DNA of 64,000 nucleotides, taken from the NCBI RefSeq assembly GCF_000160535.1, contig NZ_GG704780.1, positions 582,721-646,720 on the forward strand. Reading direction: 5' to 3'. Shown in pieces: positions 1 through 8,738 of the stretch. The DNA comes from Hallella bergensis DSM 17361 (GTDB lineage: Bacteria > Bacteroidota > Bacteroidia > Bacteroidales > Bacteroidaceae). The notes beneath the pieces were generated by a model, which saw nothing but the letters and a program-made list of their open reading frames with translations, had not been told where the DNA came from and made no database searches. Each line of letters starts with the position of its first letter. The first letter of the stretch is position 1. The position numbers and the translations under genes are program-made.

Positions 1-260
1 TTGACATTATCGCGACGGTGGCTTTTGAAGTAAGTGCTGCTATCGTTGAGCGATTGCATGAAATGGAAGAGCGCGGCATTCTCACGCATAAGATGTACGG
101 CGCTGTTCTCAATATCAGTATTATGAAATGGCATTGGCTCAACATAGGGGGAACTGGCCAACCTGTCTCCACTCAACAGATAGGTTAAGTTGTTCTGCGC
201 GAAAATATTTTGAACGCTAATAGATAGCAACAAGCCGATAATGTAAATAGGTGTTCTCAT
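1..260 (-). CDS. exported protein, N-terminal part (cut by window edge)
   Basis: An ATG at 258-260 opens a leftward frame that runs without a stop to base 1, giving 86 residues. It begins with a typical signal peptide (MRTPIYIIGLLLSISV, then NIFAQ and N) with likely cleavage after FAQ. The start lies 5 bp after the stop of the TonB-dependent receptor, so the two are almost certainly co-transcribed and perhaps translationally coupled. The receptor and DUF4876-type lipoprotein upstream are, from memory, often followed by an outer-membrane beta-barrel of the DUF6850 type. That identity is a guess from context, since only the N-terminus is visible. What is seen is an exported protein at the end of a TonB operon. 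Confidence 0.7.
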   Translation of the reverse strand, partial: MRTPIYIIGLLLSISVQNIFAQNNLTYLLSGDRLASSPYVEPMPFHNTDIENSAVHLMRENAALFHFMQSLNDSSTYFKSHRRDNV

Positions 261-265
261 ATTGC

Positions 266-2992
266 TTAAAAAACGTTGACCGTGAGTTCTGCGCCAAAGA
301 ATGGTTTGTGCCAGCTTCGCGTCGTTTGATAATATGCATTTACATATTTAGGATTAATCTGTATAATATTGTTGGCGAAGAACGAAAGTTTGAACGAGCG
401 CCCCATCTCCTTTGTCAATTTTATATTCCATAGAAGCGAGACAGGCGCCTTGTTTTCGTTGTACCGAGCGCCTATAAATTCACGTTTGAGCGATTGGAGT
501 ATTGGATTTCGTTCCAAATCTTCGTAGCGAAAACGATGAATGACACCATCACAATCGAGGTAATTTGCCGGATATATATCGACATCCTTCCCTAATCTGC
601 TTTTAGTGAACCATACGGTCTGTATAAAATTGGTAAAGATGAGTTTCCATTGGGGTAGTCTTGTGTTAATCCACATGTTGGTATTGAGGCTTGATGCATA
701 TTTTTTTTCAAATCCATCGTATAGTCCCACGTAGGGATAAGGCTTGTCGTTCTGGATAGTGCCTGGCCAATACATGACAGGAACACCGTCGGTATAGATG
801 GTATGATAGTAAGCGCCATTGACCTCTATGTCTGACTTTATTGCAGTTAGGGTGGGAATGTGTATTCGGTATTCCAATCCTTTTTTGATTACTTTCGCGC
901 TGTTTTTGGGCATTCGATTAGATAAAAAAGAGTGCATGGTCCGAGAGAGGAAGTCCTTGCGCGAGGGCCTTGTGCTAACGGGATGTTTCAATTGATAATA
1001 ATAGGTGTATGCCACTGGCTCGTATTGCGTGAAGTATTCGATGCCATCGTTCATCTCTTCATGAAACGCCGACAGGTTTATTTTCCATCCATGACAAGAA
1101 AAGTCGTAGCCTATTTCCCACTTTTTGTTTTTGTTTTCATGCAGACGTGGATTGGAGGGGTCGGCTATATGCGTGTCAAGTATGAGACGTCGCTTGCTCT
1201 CGTCGTTGAAGTAGGCGTTCATAACCATCAAATCATGGTATACCTTATCAGGATACAGATAGTCGGCAGAGGGCAGCTTGTTTTCAACTCCATATCCTAT
1301 GCGAAACGTGTTTTGCATGTGATGAGACCCTGTTATGGTATAAGCCAATTGTATACGAGGCTCTAACAACGGTTTGCCGTGCAGGTCATAATGTTTTGGG
1401 AGATTGAGCATCATGGCCTCTCTAACACCTATGCGCATGTTAACCTCGTTACGTCGTGCCTGAAAACGCAATGTCATCTCTGCAAACGCGGCCTGATTGA
1501 CCAATGCGGGGATGTCGCTGTTCTTGCGCGGACGTATGAAACTGCTTGTTGGAAATGGAGGACGTTGAGGGTTCATAATCGTTCCGTCTCCTAAGTTTTT
1601 GGTATAATTCAGAGAGGATCCGAGTAACAGGTTGTAGTTTAGGCATTTGCTCCACTTACCAAATTTTTGTCCACAAAGTTGTGCGAATGTATTGATAGGA
1701 CGATTGATAATTTCATAATATGTGTCGTAGGTAGATGGCAGGAAGATTCCGTCGTGCTCACCTTCGCCATAGGACTGTGGCATGGGAGTGACAGAATGGT
1801 TGACAACATGCTTGTGATGTTCCAATTTGTTATTGGTATAGTCTGTCGACGTCACCAGTTCTATATAGTCAATCCATGGTAGTTCGAGAGCCATCTTCAG
1901 TTTGGCAGAGAAGTCAAGGCGTTGGTATAAAGTGTTATATTTCTCCTGATAAGCCTTGATCAATGCATCTGTCTTGTTGTTGTTGAATGATGTCACACAG
2001 CTTCCGCGCATGTTTAAGTCTATGGTTTTGCCCCACCACTGACATTTGTTGTTATAATTAAGTTGTGTTGTGACGCGGTTGTACGCTCCGCGCGTGTCGG
2101 CAATATCTGCGGCAGACTGCACAATATCTGCACCAATATATAGCGTTCCCAACTGTTCCGACAACAAAAAGCCCTTGCCAACATATGCCAGTTTGTTTAA
2201 AGGGTCAAACTTTGCTCTTATCCTTAATGGGCTTTTGCCTTGCTTCAAATCTATTTTGATAGCTCCAGAGCTAAGGTTGCCTTCTTTGGCCGACGATATT
2301 CCTCGTGTAACCGTAATGCGTTCGATATGGTCTGTGGATATGGTTCGCAGGTCTATCCCGGTGTTGGCAGTCACATTGCCGTTAGGGTCAGCCATAGATG
2401 ATCCTGTCAGTCCGCTCAGCTGCATACGCATGCCATCATTTTGTATGGGCACTCCATTGATAGAAACACCCATTCCAAAGGCAGTGGCAAGGTCTGTTCC
2501 CACCTGCCGAGAGCTGATAAGTGTGTTATTTTGAATGTTATTGCTGCCCATCTTTCCACCTGGTAACAATACAAAAATATCATTCAAAGACGTGGGCTGT
2601 ATGTATTCTAAGGCTTCTTGGTTGATTGTGGCCTCGCTTCCAATTTTACTATTATATTTGGCGGTAACAGTAAAGTCGCGTAGCGTAACACTTTGCTCGA
2701 GCATCGCAACATTCAGAGACGTGGTGCCTGCCTTGACGCTTATCTCTTGTGTGGCATATCCCATGCATGAAATCCTGAGTCGGTAATCACCGCTAAAGGC
2801 ATGGTGAAAGACATACTGCCCCTGTACATCAGCCATAACGCCCTTGCCAATTTCTATAGCATAGACGCTGGCAAAACTCACGGGTTGCATGGTCTTGCCA
2901 TCGTATATTTTGCCTTGTAGAATGTTTTGTGCGAGCGAAACAGATGCAAGGCTTAACTGAAACACAAGGGAAAGAAACAATTTGTAGCGCAT
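266..2992 (-). CDS. TonB-dependent outer-membrane receptor
   Basis: About 908 residues. A signal peptide (MRYKLFLSLVFQLSLASVSL, then AQ) is followed by a carboxypeptidase-regulatory-like domain near residues 25-105, a plug domain near 120-250 (with INGVPIQNDG and a TRGISSAKEG-type plug end) and a long beta-barrel ending in Phe (AELTVNVF), as expected of outer-membrane barrels. The Met at 2992 is preferred over one five codons upstream because it gives a cleaner signal peptide. It lies between a DUF4876-type lipoprotein and an exported protein on the same strand. It lacks the usual SusC signature and has no SusD partner, so it is a stand-alone transporter for an unknown ligand. The operon promoter carries the same palindrome as the FecA-like operon at 47 kb, which hints at an iron- or heme-related role (inference). 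Confidence 0.85.
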   Translation of the reverse strand: MRYKLFLSLVFQLSLASVSLAQNILQGKIYDGKTMQPVSFASVYAIEIGKGVMADVQGQYVFHHAFSGDYRLRISCMGYATQEISVKAGTTSLNVAMLEQSVTLRDFTVTAKYNSKIGSEATINQEALEYIQPTSLNDIFVLLPGGKMGSNNIQNNTLISSRQVGTDLATAFGMGVSINGVPIQNDGMRMQLSGLTGSSMADPNGNVTANTGIDLRTISTDHIERITVTRGISSAKEGNLSSGAIKIDLKQGKSPLRIRAKFDPLNKLAYVGKGFLLSEQLGTLYIGADIVQSAADIADTRGAYNRVTTQLNYNNKCQWWGKTIDLNMRGSCVTSFNNNKTDALIKAYQEKYNTLYQRLDFSAKLKMALELPWIDYIELVTSTDYTNNKLEHHKHVVNHSVTPMPQSYGEGEHDGIFLPSTYDTYYEIINRPINTFAQLCGQKFGKWSKCLNYNLLLGSSLNYTKNLGDGTIMNPQRPPFPTSSFIRPRKNSDIPALVNQAAFAEMTLRFQARRNEVNMRIGVREAMMLNLPKHYDLHGKPLLEPRIQLAYTITGSHHMQNTFRIGYGVENKLPSADYLYPDKVYHDLMVMNAYFNDESKRRLILDTHIADPSNPRLHENKNKKWEIGYDFSCHGWKINLSAFHEEMNDGIEYFTQYEPVAYTYYYQLKHPVSTRPSRKDFLSRTMHSFLSNRMPKNSAKVIKKGLEYRIHIPTLTAIKSDIEVNGAYYHTIYTDGVPVMYWPGTIQNDKPYPYVGLYDGFEKKYASSLNTNMWINTRLPQWKLIFTNFIQTVWFTKSRLGKDVDIYPANYLDCDGVIHRFRYEDLERNPILQSLKREFIGARYNENKAPVSLLWNIKLTKEMGRSFKLSFFANNIIQINPKYVNAYYQTTRSWHKPFFGAELTVNVF

Positions 2993-3016
2993 AAAGATTA
3001 GATACAATATATGAAA

Positions 3017-3055
3017 ACGACACTAAGACGCACGCGTAGTGCACCTTAGTGTCGT
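3017..3055 (-). terminator. intercistronic hairpin between the DUF4876 gene and the TonB receptor
   Basis: Perfect 11-bp arms, ACGACACTAAG at 3017-3027 and CTTAGTGTCGT at 3045-3055, enclose a 17-nt loop that itself holds GCAC/GTGC. On the minus strand the hairpin is followed by TTTTC. It may act as a partial terminator or as an RNA-stability element that keeps lipoprotein mRNA in excess over receptor mRNA. Confidence 0.65.
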
Positions 3056-3098
3056 CGTTTAGTGCAGCTGATAAAGGGTTGCACGCTCAATCAGATGT

Positions 3099-4286
3099 CT
3101 ATTTTTTGATATAGTTTTTCTGCCCATTGGCTATAACAACAAAGTCGTCAGTGCTGTTGTTGGTATCTTGCAGATAACCTTTTTCGGCCGTTTTACGTTG
3201 TACAAACAGACCTTTGAAGCCGCCCATCATGCCCGGCGTGTCGTCAATCAATACGGCACCGCGATCAATGTTATTTGGCAGAGCCTTGTGAACGAGCGAT
3301 CCTTTAGCGCCAATTTCAACACCATCGATGATCGTATTGGTCGGAAGGATAACATAGTCTTGCTTTTTTGTCATATAAGCATTGGGGTTGTTCATTGTCA
3401 CCTTGTTCCCATTGCAATATTGAGTAGCGTCTTCTTTTGTTTTTACAAGCATAATAGAGATGCCTCCTCCATATCCCCATTGAAAGGCTTGGAACGTAGA
3501 GAAGTTTACAATCATGTTGTCTACCTCTGGATTGTCAACCGTCGTGGCATATTGGTGGGGAACAAAAATCTCGAAGTTGGCTCCTGTCAGATTACGCGCT
3601 TTCGCCTTCTTTCCACCTTCACTATGGTCTACGGCCGAATGCGCAATGACTATGCTTTGGCCGGGTTGCACGAGGTGTTCACGCCCTTTGCCGGGAATAG
3701 TGTAAAGCTGACTGATGACAATTTTGTCCTTTTTGAGGTATTCGGTCATTTCTCCGGCTTCTGAATCATTAGGGTCTGCAGCAATCGCGATACTTAAACC
3801 GTCTGCGTACAATGGTTGGTTACTGATATTTTTAATGGTGAGATATTCTTCAAAATAATTTCGATCGTATGCCCCATCGTTTGAGGAACAGTTGAAAAAC
3901 AGCTCGTCCAAGACAAAGGTCTTGTCTAAAGTCTCAAAAATAGGTTTGACGACAAGTTTCAGTTCGGCATTCTTTTGACTGAGCGTATAATTGTCTATTG
4001 CGCCATACATGGTGCAAGCACCATTCTCTGCGTCTTCTGCTGTTATTTTGTATGTACCCTGTGGGAGTGTTGCTGTGGCAATCCCCTTGTCATTGACGGT
4101 AGCCGTAGTCGTTGCTCCCGATTTTTGTTCGGTTAGTTTAACCTGAAACTTAGTGTACATGGAAGCGTCATTTACGCCTTCAATTTGTATGGATAGCGCA
4201 CACAGTTGATCTTGCTCATCTTCCGAACATGAATATAGCGTAATAAAGGAAAGTATGGCAATAAACATCCATAATAGCTTTTTCAT
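3099..4286 (-). CDS. DUF4876-type surface lipoprotein
   Basis: 395 residues. The N-terminus is a lipoprotein signal (MKKLLWMFIAILSFITLYSC), so the mature protein is lipid-anchored at Cys20. Residues about 30-115 look like an Ig-like/carboxypeptidase-regulatory fold (ATATLPQGTYKITAE). The rest, with EEYLTIKNISNQPLYADGL and a long polar beta-rich region, resembles the DUF4876 family as I remember it. It is the first gene of an operon with a TonB-dependent receptor. By analogy to other receptor-linked lipoproteins it may capture ligand at the cell surface; this is inference. Its promoter has a -7 box at 4334-4341 and a palindromic operator at 4363-4382. Confidence 0.72.
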   Translation of the reverse strand: MKKLLWMFIAILSFITLYSCSEDEQDQLCALSIQIEGVNDASMYTKFQVKLTEQKSGATTTATVNDKGIATATLPQGTYKITAEDAENGACTMYGAIDNYTLSQKNAELKLVVKPIFETLDKTFVLDELFFNCSSNDGAYDRNYFEEYLTIKNISNQPLYADGLSIAIAADPNDSEAGEMTEYLKKDKIVISQLYTIPGKGREHLVQPGQSIVIAHSAVDHSEGGKKAKARNLTGANFEIFVPHQYATTVDNPEVDNMIVNFSTFQAFQWGYGGGISIMLVKTKEDATQYCNGNKVTMNNPNAYMTKKQDYVILPTNTIIDGVEIGAKGSLVHKALPNNIDRGAVLIDDTPGMMGGFKGLFVQRKTAEKGYLQDTNNSTDDFVVIANGQKNYIKK

Positions 4287-4333
4287 TCTTAAATAATTTA
4301 AAGGTTTGAATATGTATAATAAAATATTGCTTG

Positions 4334-4382
4334 CAAAGATATAAGTAATAACGCTCTGCTACAATACCTAATAATAGGTATT
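4334..4382 (-). promoter_or_regulatory. leftward promoter with palindromic operator (copy 1)
   Basis: On the minus strand TATCTTTG (4334-4341) matches the Bacteroidetes -7 box TAnnTTTG, and TTG (4362-4364) lies 20 bp upstream at the -33 position. A palindrome, AATACCTAATAATAGGTATT at 4363-4382 (8-bp perfect arms, 4-bp spacer), overlaps the -33 element. The same arrangement with one base change occurs at 47641-47689. The overlap suggests a regulator that competes with or contacts sigma. Confidence 0.75.
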
Positions 4383-4554
4383 TATAAATATGTTTTATAC
4401 TATATCCTTGCCATTAAATAAAAGAGAAAATACAAGATGTTACAGGTTTAAGGTTAATACCATACCCTGTTGTTTTTACCATTCGGGCTGCCCTGTCTCA
4501 TCATGCAATGAACTAGCAACTAAAACTTGACTGACGCGTTGACTTTGTGAGTAA

Positions 4555-4785
4555 AATGAAATTACCAAATTTCGATAATTATTTCCAAGGCATTTAGCGA
4601 GTAAAGCGCCATGTTTTCACTGTCAGTATTGGTTAAATTTAGCAGAAAATTTTACAGGCTCTGCGGTTGGTATCCTTTGGTCGTGCGGTTTGGGCTTATC
4701 CATTGTGTGACAGAAGTCTTCTCGTCGTGTGACTAAGCCTTAACCGCATGGCCGTTTGATACCCAACGGCAGACGACAAAAAAGG
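4555..4785 (-). repeat. dispersed intergenic element, copy A (reverse)
   Basis: Read on the minus strand, 4734-4777 contains CTGCCGTTGGGTATC then ACGGC and GGTTAAGGC, which parallels the core of the copies near 14.4, 32.3 and 48.1 kb. The segment at 4555-4621 (minus: ATGGCGCTTTACTCGCTAAA, then a T-rich GGTAATTTCATTTTAC end) matches 48227-48290 closely. It fills most of the 940-bp gap between two divergent operons. No coding sequence is credible here. Confidence 0.6.
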
Positions 4786-5011
4786 CCGCGGTAAAGAAAA
4801 CAAGATAAATATCTGATTGTCAATTGCCTACATTTTACATCAAATTTCGAGAATCTCGGAACAAAGGGTGTTTGTTTTCAAATTCTCAAAATTTGAGAGA
4901 ATGTTTGTCAAGAAAATTGCGAATGATAACGGTAAGCCTATGCACAAAACAAGCAAAAAATTGAGAAAAATCAAGAGTTATATTTATCTTAATCGAAAAA
5001 TGTGCAAAAAG

Positions 5012-5071
5012 TTGTATATAAAAAATAAAAGTCATAACTTTGACCCTTTCATTTAAAAACATGGACATGTT
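5012..5071 (+). promoter_or_regulatory. promoter of the SusC-SusD-TlpA operon with start-site palindrome
   Basis: TAACTTTG at 5035-5042 fits the -7 consensus TAnnTTTG, and TTG at 5012-5014 is 20 bp upstream. AACATG-GA-CATGTT at 5058-5071 lies just after the expected start of transcription and could be an operator. The predicted leader before the SusC start is about 170 nt. Confidence 0.6.
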
Positions 5072-5224
5072 GGAGGGCTTTCGAAGACCAATGCGGCATG
5101 AGTGCTCCTATGTTCTAAGACATTAACAAAACAGAATGCTATACCCCTTAGAGCTTTAAATAACCAATTTGAGAACCCGAGTAAATCAATAAGGGATATG
5201 TCACAAATTACAAATAACCCTAAA

Positions 5225-8200
5225 ATGAGAGAGATTAGAATGAGAAAGAAAACTTTGCAATTCCTCCTGGCTGCGGTGTGTGCTACCATACCATTGCCAG
5301 GAAGTGTTGTGTTGGCCAACACTGCCGACATAGTCATGGAAGTAGCAGGCAAGCCGATGACTGTAAAGACAGCACTGAACTACATGAAGAATCACTTGGG
5401 TTACTCCATAAGGTATAACGTCAAGGAGATTGACCTCAACAAAACAGTAACTGTTGACTTCAAAAACACCAGCGTTGCCTCAATGCTTGAGCAGATTCTG
5501 CAGAATCAGAACCTCCATTGGAAAATGACAGGTAAGACTATCACTATCAGTAAGGCACAGCAAAAATCAACAACATCGCGTATAGTGCGGGGAACGGTAA
5601 TAGAAGAATCGTCTGGAAAGCCATTGATAGGGTGCACCGTAAAATCACTGCAAACCGGCAGACTTGCGGTGACAGATATCGACGGGAACTACTCTATTAT
5701 GGCTATCCCGGGGGAGGAGCTTGAATTCAACTATCTCCAATATACCACGGAACGAAAGAAAGTAGGTGCTGACGGCAGGGTCAACGTACGGATGGCAAGT
5801 TCGACCGTGGAGCTTTCGGACATTGTCGTGACAGGTTACCAGAGGATGAAGAAATACAACATGACGGGTAGCGTTAATGTGATCGGTAACGAGAAAATAG
5901 ACCTCCGGTCCAGCAACGATTTGCTATCTATCCTTGAGGGCGAAGTGCCGGGGCTGACTGTCTACGACGGCGAATACCGCATTCGTGGTGGTGCATCTCT
6001 TAAATCAGGGAACAGCCCTCTTATCATCGTCGACAACTTCGAGGCAGAGCAGCTACCGGGGAACATGGACCAAATAGAATCGATAACAGTTCTGAAGGAT
6101 GCGGCAGCAACGGCTATATGGGGATCACGGGCAGCAAACGGCGTAATTGTCATCACGACGAAACGCGGTAAAACGGAGGCTGCAAAGATAAGCTACTCCG
6201 GGAACGTCAGGATCACTGCCAAGCCCAACTACAATGCCCTGCACCGTGCAAGCTCTGCCGATATTGTTGCCTATGACAGAGATGCCTATAGGGGCGGATT
6301 CTATTTCCCAGGATTTTTCGACTATAACACAAACGGGTATTCGCTCTCACAGGAGATTCTGAAAGATTACTTGGTAAACGACCCATCAGAGCTTACCGAT
6401 GACAGGCTCAAGGAAATGGACACCAGGCTAAATGACCTTGCCCTGCAGAGCAACAAGTCGCAAATAGATGACTTGCTGCTCCGTCATGCCCTGAGACAAA
6501 ACCACATGGTGTCGGTATCAGGAGGTAGCGACAAAATCAATTACCTCGTCTCCGGAAGCTACACGGGGGGACATTCAGCCTATCAGCAAGGTGACACACA
6601 GAAGATGTTTGAGATAAATTCAAGGCTGACCGTGCACTTGCTTGATAACCTGAAATTACGCACTGACGTATATGCAGCATTTACACGGAACAAGAACGGA
6701 TATACCCCGATAGCATCGGATATCTACAACCTCTATCCATACCAAATGCTGAAGGATACCAAAGGCGATTTAGTTTACGACTATGCCTCGTTCAACCGCG
6801 AGCAAGCTCTTTCAATGATCAAGGATTATGGCTATGCCAATGAAGGCAAAAACATCATCGAGGAAGTGCAGTTGGCCGACAACACTACACGAAACACCAA
6901 CTATAAGGTTTCAATGGGGTTGGACTACATGTTACTTAAAGGACTGTCGTTGAATGCTGACTACCAATATGAGAAGCTGCTATCGCGCACGCAAAACATA
7001 TCCTCAAAAGACAGTCACAACACAAGACACCTGATCAATAGCATGGCAGTGCCCGGTAATGATGGTAAATTGACATATAACCTGCCACAGGGAAATATTC
7101 TGGATCACTCACAGTATGACGCAGAATCTTGGATTCTCAAGCTGGGAACAACACTTAACCGATCTTTCGGCTCTAACGGCGAACACTATGTTAATGCCGT
7201 AGCGGGACTTGAGATGCGCGAACACCATCGGCTGAACGAAAGCTATCGTAAACTGGGATATAACACTCAGACACTGAATTGGCAGCCTATCGACCAAGTA
7301 GCTCTGCAAAATGGGTATTTGTGGTGGAACGGCGAACAACATATTTATGACGCATCCTTTTACGACAGCTTTGGTGATGTGAAAAACCGCGAGTTGTCTT
7401 ATTTTCTATCAGCCATCTACACCTACGACAAACGCTACACAGGATCGGCAAGCCTTCGTATCGACGAATCGAACCTCTTTGGCGCAAGTCATAAGTTTCG
7501 TAGAAATCCGATATACGCATTTGGCGCAAGCTGGAATATCAGGAATGAAAAGTTCTTCTATTTCAAACCGATAACGTCCCTGCTACTTCGTACCTCGTTT
7601 GGACTTACCGGAAACTTCGACCGATCAGGATCGACGACTCCCGTAATGGTTGGGTACAAACGATACTTTTCGACTATCAATGATAACGTTATCCGACTGT
7701 CAACCCCGCCAAACGCCAAGTTGAGATGGGAGCGCAACCGTTCTGTTAACGTTTCTCTTGACTTTGGGTTCTACAATCGCATCAACGGCACAATAACGTA
7801 TTACAATAACTACTGTTATGACCTGCTCGGCAACACGCTCGTAGACCCGACGAACGGATATACATCGGCAAAGATCAACGCAGCTGACATGCGCAACCAC
7901 GGATGGGAGCTTGATCTATCAGCAGATGCAATTAGTAACAAGAACTGGACATGGAACCTTAGATGGGTCTTCGCTTACAACAAGAACAAGATCATCAAGA
8001 ACAAAATCACGGAAAGTGAAGCACACTTAGACCGCGTAACAGGTACAACGCAATTTGTGGAAGGGTATGCACGTGAAGCCATCTGGAGCTATAAGTGGGC
8101 CGGCCTTGACGAGAAGGGTGAACCGCAAGTGTATAATCGCAAGGGCGAGAAAACCTACGACATCGCAACCCTTGATCCGGAAGACTTGGAATACAGCGGT

Positions 8201-8719
8201 ACTTACCAACCAAAGTATAATGGTTCGATGACCTCAAGTCTGCGATTCCGCCAATTGACTCTGAACCTCATGTTCGTCTATAATTTTGGACATGTATTCC
8301 GCGCTGAATACCCAGGACTGAATCCTTATGACGCCTCACCGTCAATGACAGATAAGGTTGCGCTGCGCTGGATGAAACCGGGAGATGAGGAAAAAACCGA
8401 TGTCGCTTGTCTGCCTTCAATGAAGGATCTGTGGGCAAACACCTACTACCGCAGCCATGCATGCAAGTATTCCTCAAACAGCATCCGCAAGGGCAATATG
8501 ATCCGCCTGCGCGAAATACTGTTCAACTACGAGCTGCCCAATTCATTATTACGACAAACATTCGTTAAGCGGCTATCGCTTACCCTGCAGATGAACAACG
8601 TATGGCTGTGGACGGCAAATCGCGAGGGCTACGACCCGGAAGCGATAGATCCACTATCGGGCAGATTGTCCCTGCCTCAGCCCTTCTCTTTCACTATGGG
8701 CTTTAAGTTAGATTTCTAA
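5225..8719 (+). CDS. SusC/RagA-family TonB-linked outer-membrane protein with STN domain
   Basis: About 1164 residues. An upstream in-frame ATG at 5102 exists, but the signal peptide (MRKKTLQFLLAAVCATIPLP) begins at the ATG at 5240, so the start is 5225 or 5240. The order of domains is STN (near 30-110, MTVKTALNYMKNHLGYSIRY), carboxypeptidase-regulatory-like domain (near 120-200), plug with IIVDNFEAEQLPG and VLKDAAATAIWGSRAANGVI, then the barrel ending in MGFKLDF. It would pair with the downstream SusD to bind and import an oligomer across the outer membrane. An STN domain usually signals to a FecR anti-sigma factor, but no sigma/FecR pair is adjacent here. The third gene is a TlpA-like oxidoreductase and no glycosidase is present, so the substrate need not be a glycan. 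Confidence 0.92.
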   Translation: MREIRMRKKTLQFLLAAVCATIPLPGSVVLANTADIVMEVAGKPMTVKTALNYMKNHLGYSIRYNVKEIDLNKTVTVDFKNTSVASMLEQILQNQNLHWKMTGKTITISKAQQKSTTSRIVRGTVIEESSGKPLIGCTVKSLQTGRLAVTDIDGNYSIMAIPGEELEFNYLQYTTERKKVGADGRVNVRMASSTVELSDIVVTGYQRMKKYNMTGSVNVIGNEKIDLRSSNDLLSILEGEVPGLTVYDGEYRIRGGASLKSGNSPLIIVDNFEAEQLPGNMDQIESITVLKDAAATAIWGSRAANGVIVITTKRGKTEAAKISYSGNVRITAKPNYNALHRASSADIVAYDRDAYRGGFYFPGFFDYNTNGYSLSQEILKDYLVNDPSELTDDRLKEMDTRLNDLALQSNKSQIDDLLLRHALRQNHMVSVSGGSDKINYLVSGSYTGGHSAYQQGDTQKMFEINSRLTVHLLDNLKLRTDVYAAFTRNKNGYTPIASDIYNLYPYQMLKDTKGDLVYDYASFNREQALSMIKDYGYANEGKNIIEEVQLADNTTRNTNYKVSMGLDYMLLKGLSLNADYQYEKLLSRTQNISSKDSHNTRHLINSMAVPGNDGKLTYNLPQGNILDHSQYDAESWILKLGTTLNRSFGSNGEHYVNAVAGLEMREHHRLNESYRKLGYNTQTLNWQPIDQVALQNGYLWWNGEQHIYDASFYDSFGDVKNRELSYFLSAIYTYDKRYTGSASLRIDESNLFGASHKFRRNPIYAFGASWNIRNEKFFYFKPITSLLLRTSFGLTGNFDRSGSTTPVMVGYKRYFSTINDNVIRLSTPPNAKLRWERNRSVNVSLDFGFYNRINGTITYYNNYCYDLLGNTLVDPTNGYTSAKINAADMRNHGWELDLSADAISNKNWTWNLRWVFAYNKNKIIKNKITESEAHLDRVTGTTQFVEGYAREAIWSYKWAGLDEKGEPQVYNRKGEKTYDIATLDPEDLEYSGTYQPKYNGSMTSSLRFRQLTLNLMFVYNFGHVFRAEYPGLNPYDASPSMTDKVALRWMKPGDEEKTDVACLPSMKDLWANTYYRSHACKYSSNSIRKGNMIRLREILFNYELPNSLLRQTFVKRLSLTLQMNNVWLWTANREGYDPEAIDPLSGRLSLPQPFSFTMGFKLDF

Positions 8720-8738
8720 TTCGTATAGCAACAAAATA

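Noticed and set aside
4363..4382. Fur box or DtxR-type box
   Set aside because: The palindrome AATACCTA-N4-TAGGTATT does not match the GATAATGATAATC repeat of Fur, and its half-sites point the wrong way for a standard DtxR box. The regulator is left unnamed.
4817..5056. 79-residue lysine-rich open frame on the plus strand
   Set aside because: It lies in AT-rich promoter DNA, runs into the -7 region of the SusC operon, and has no family or signal features.
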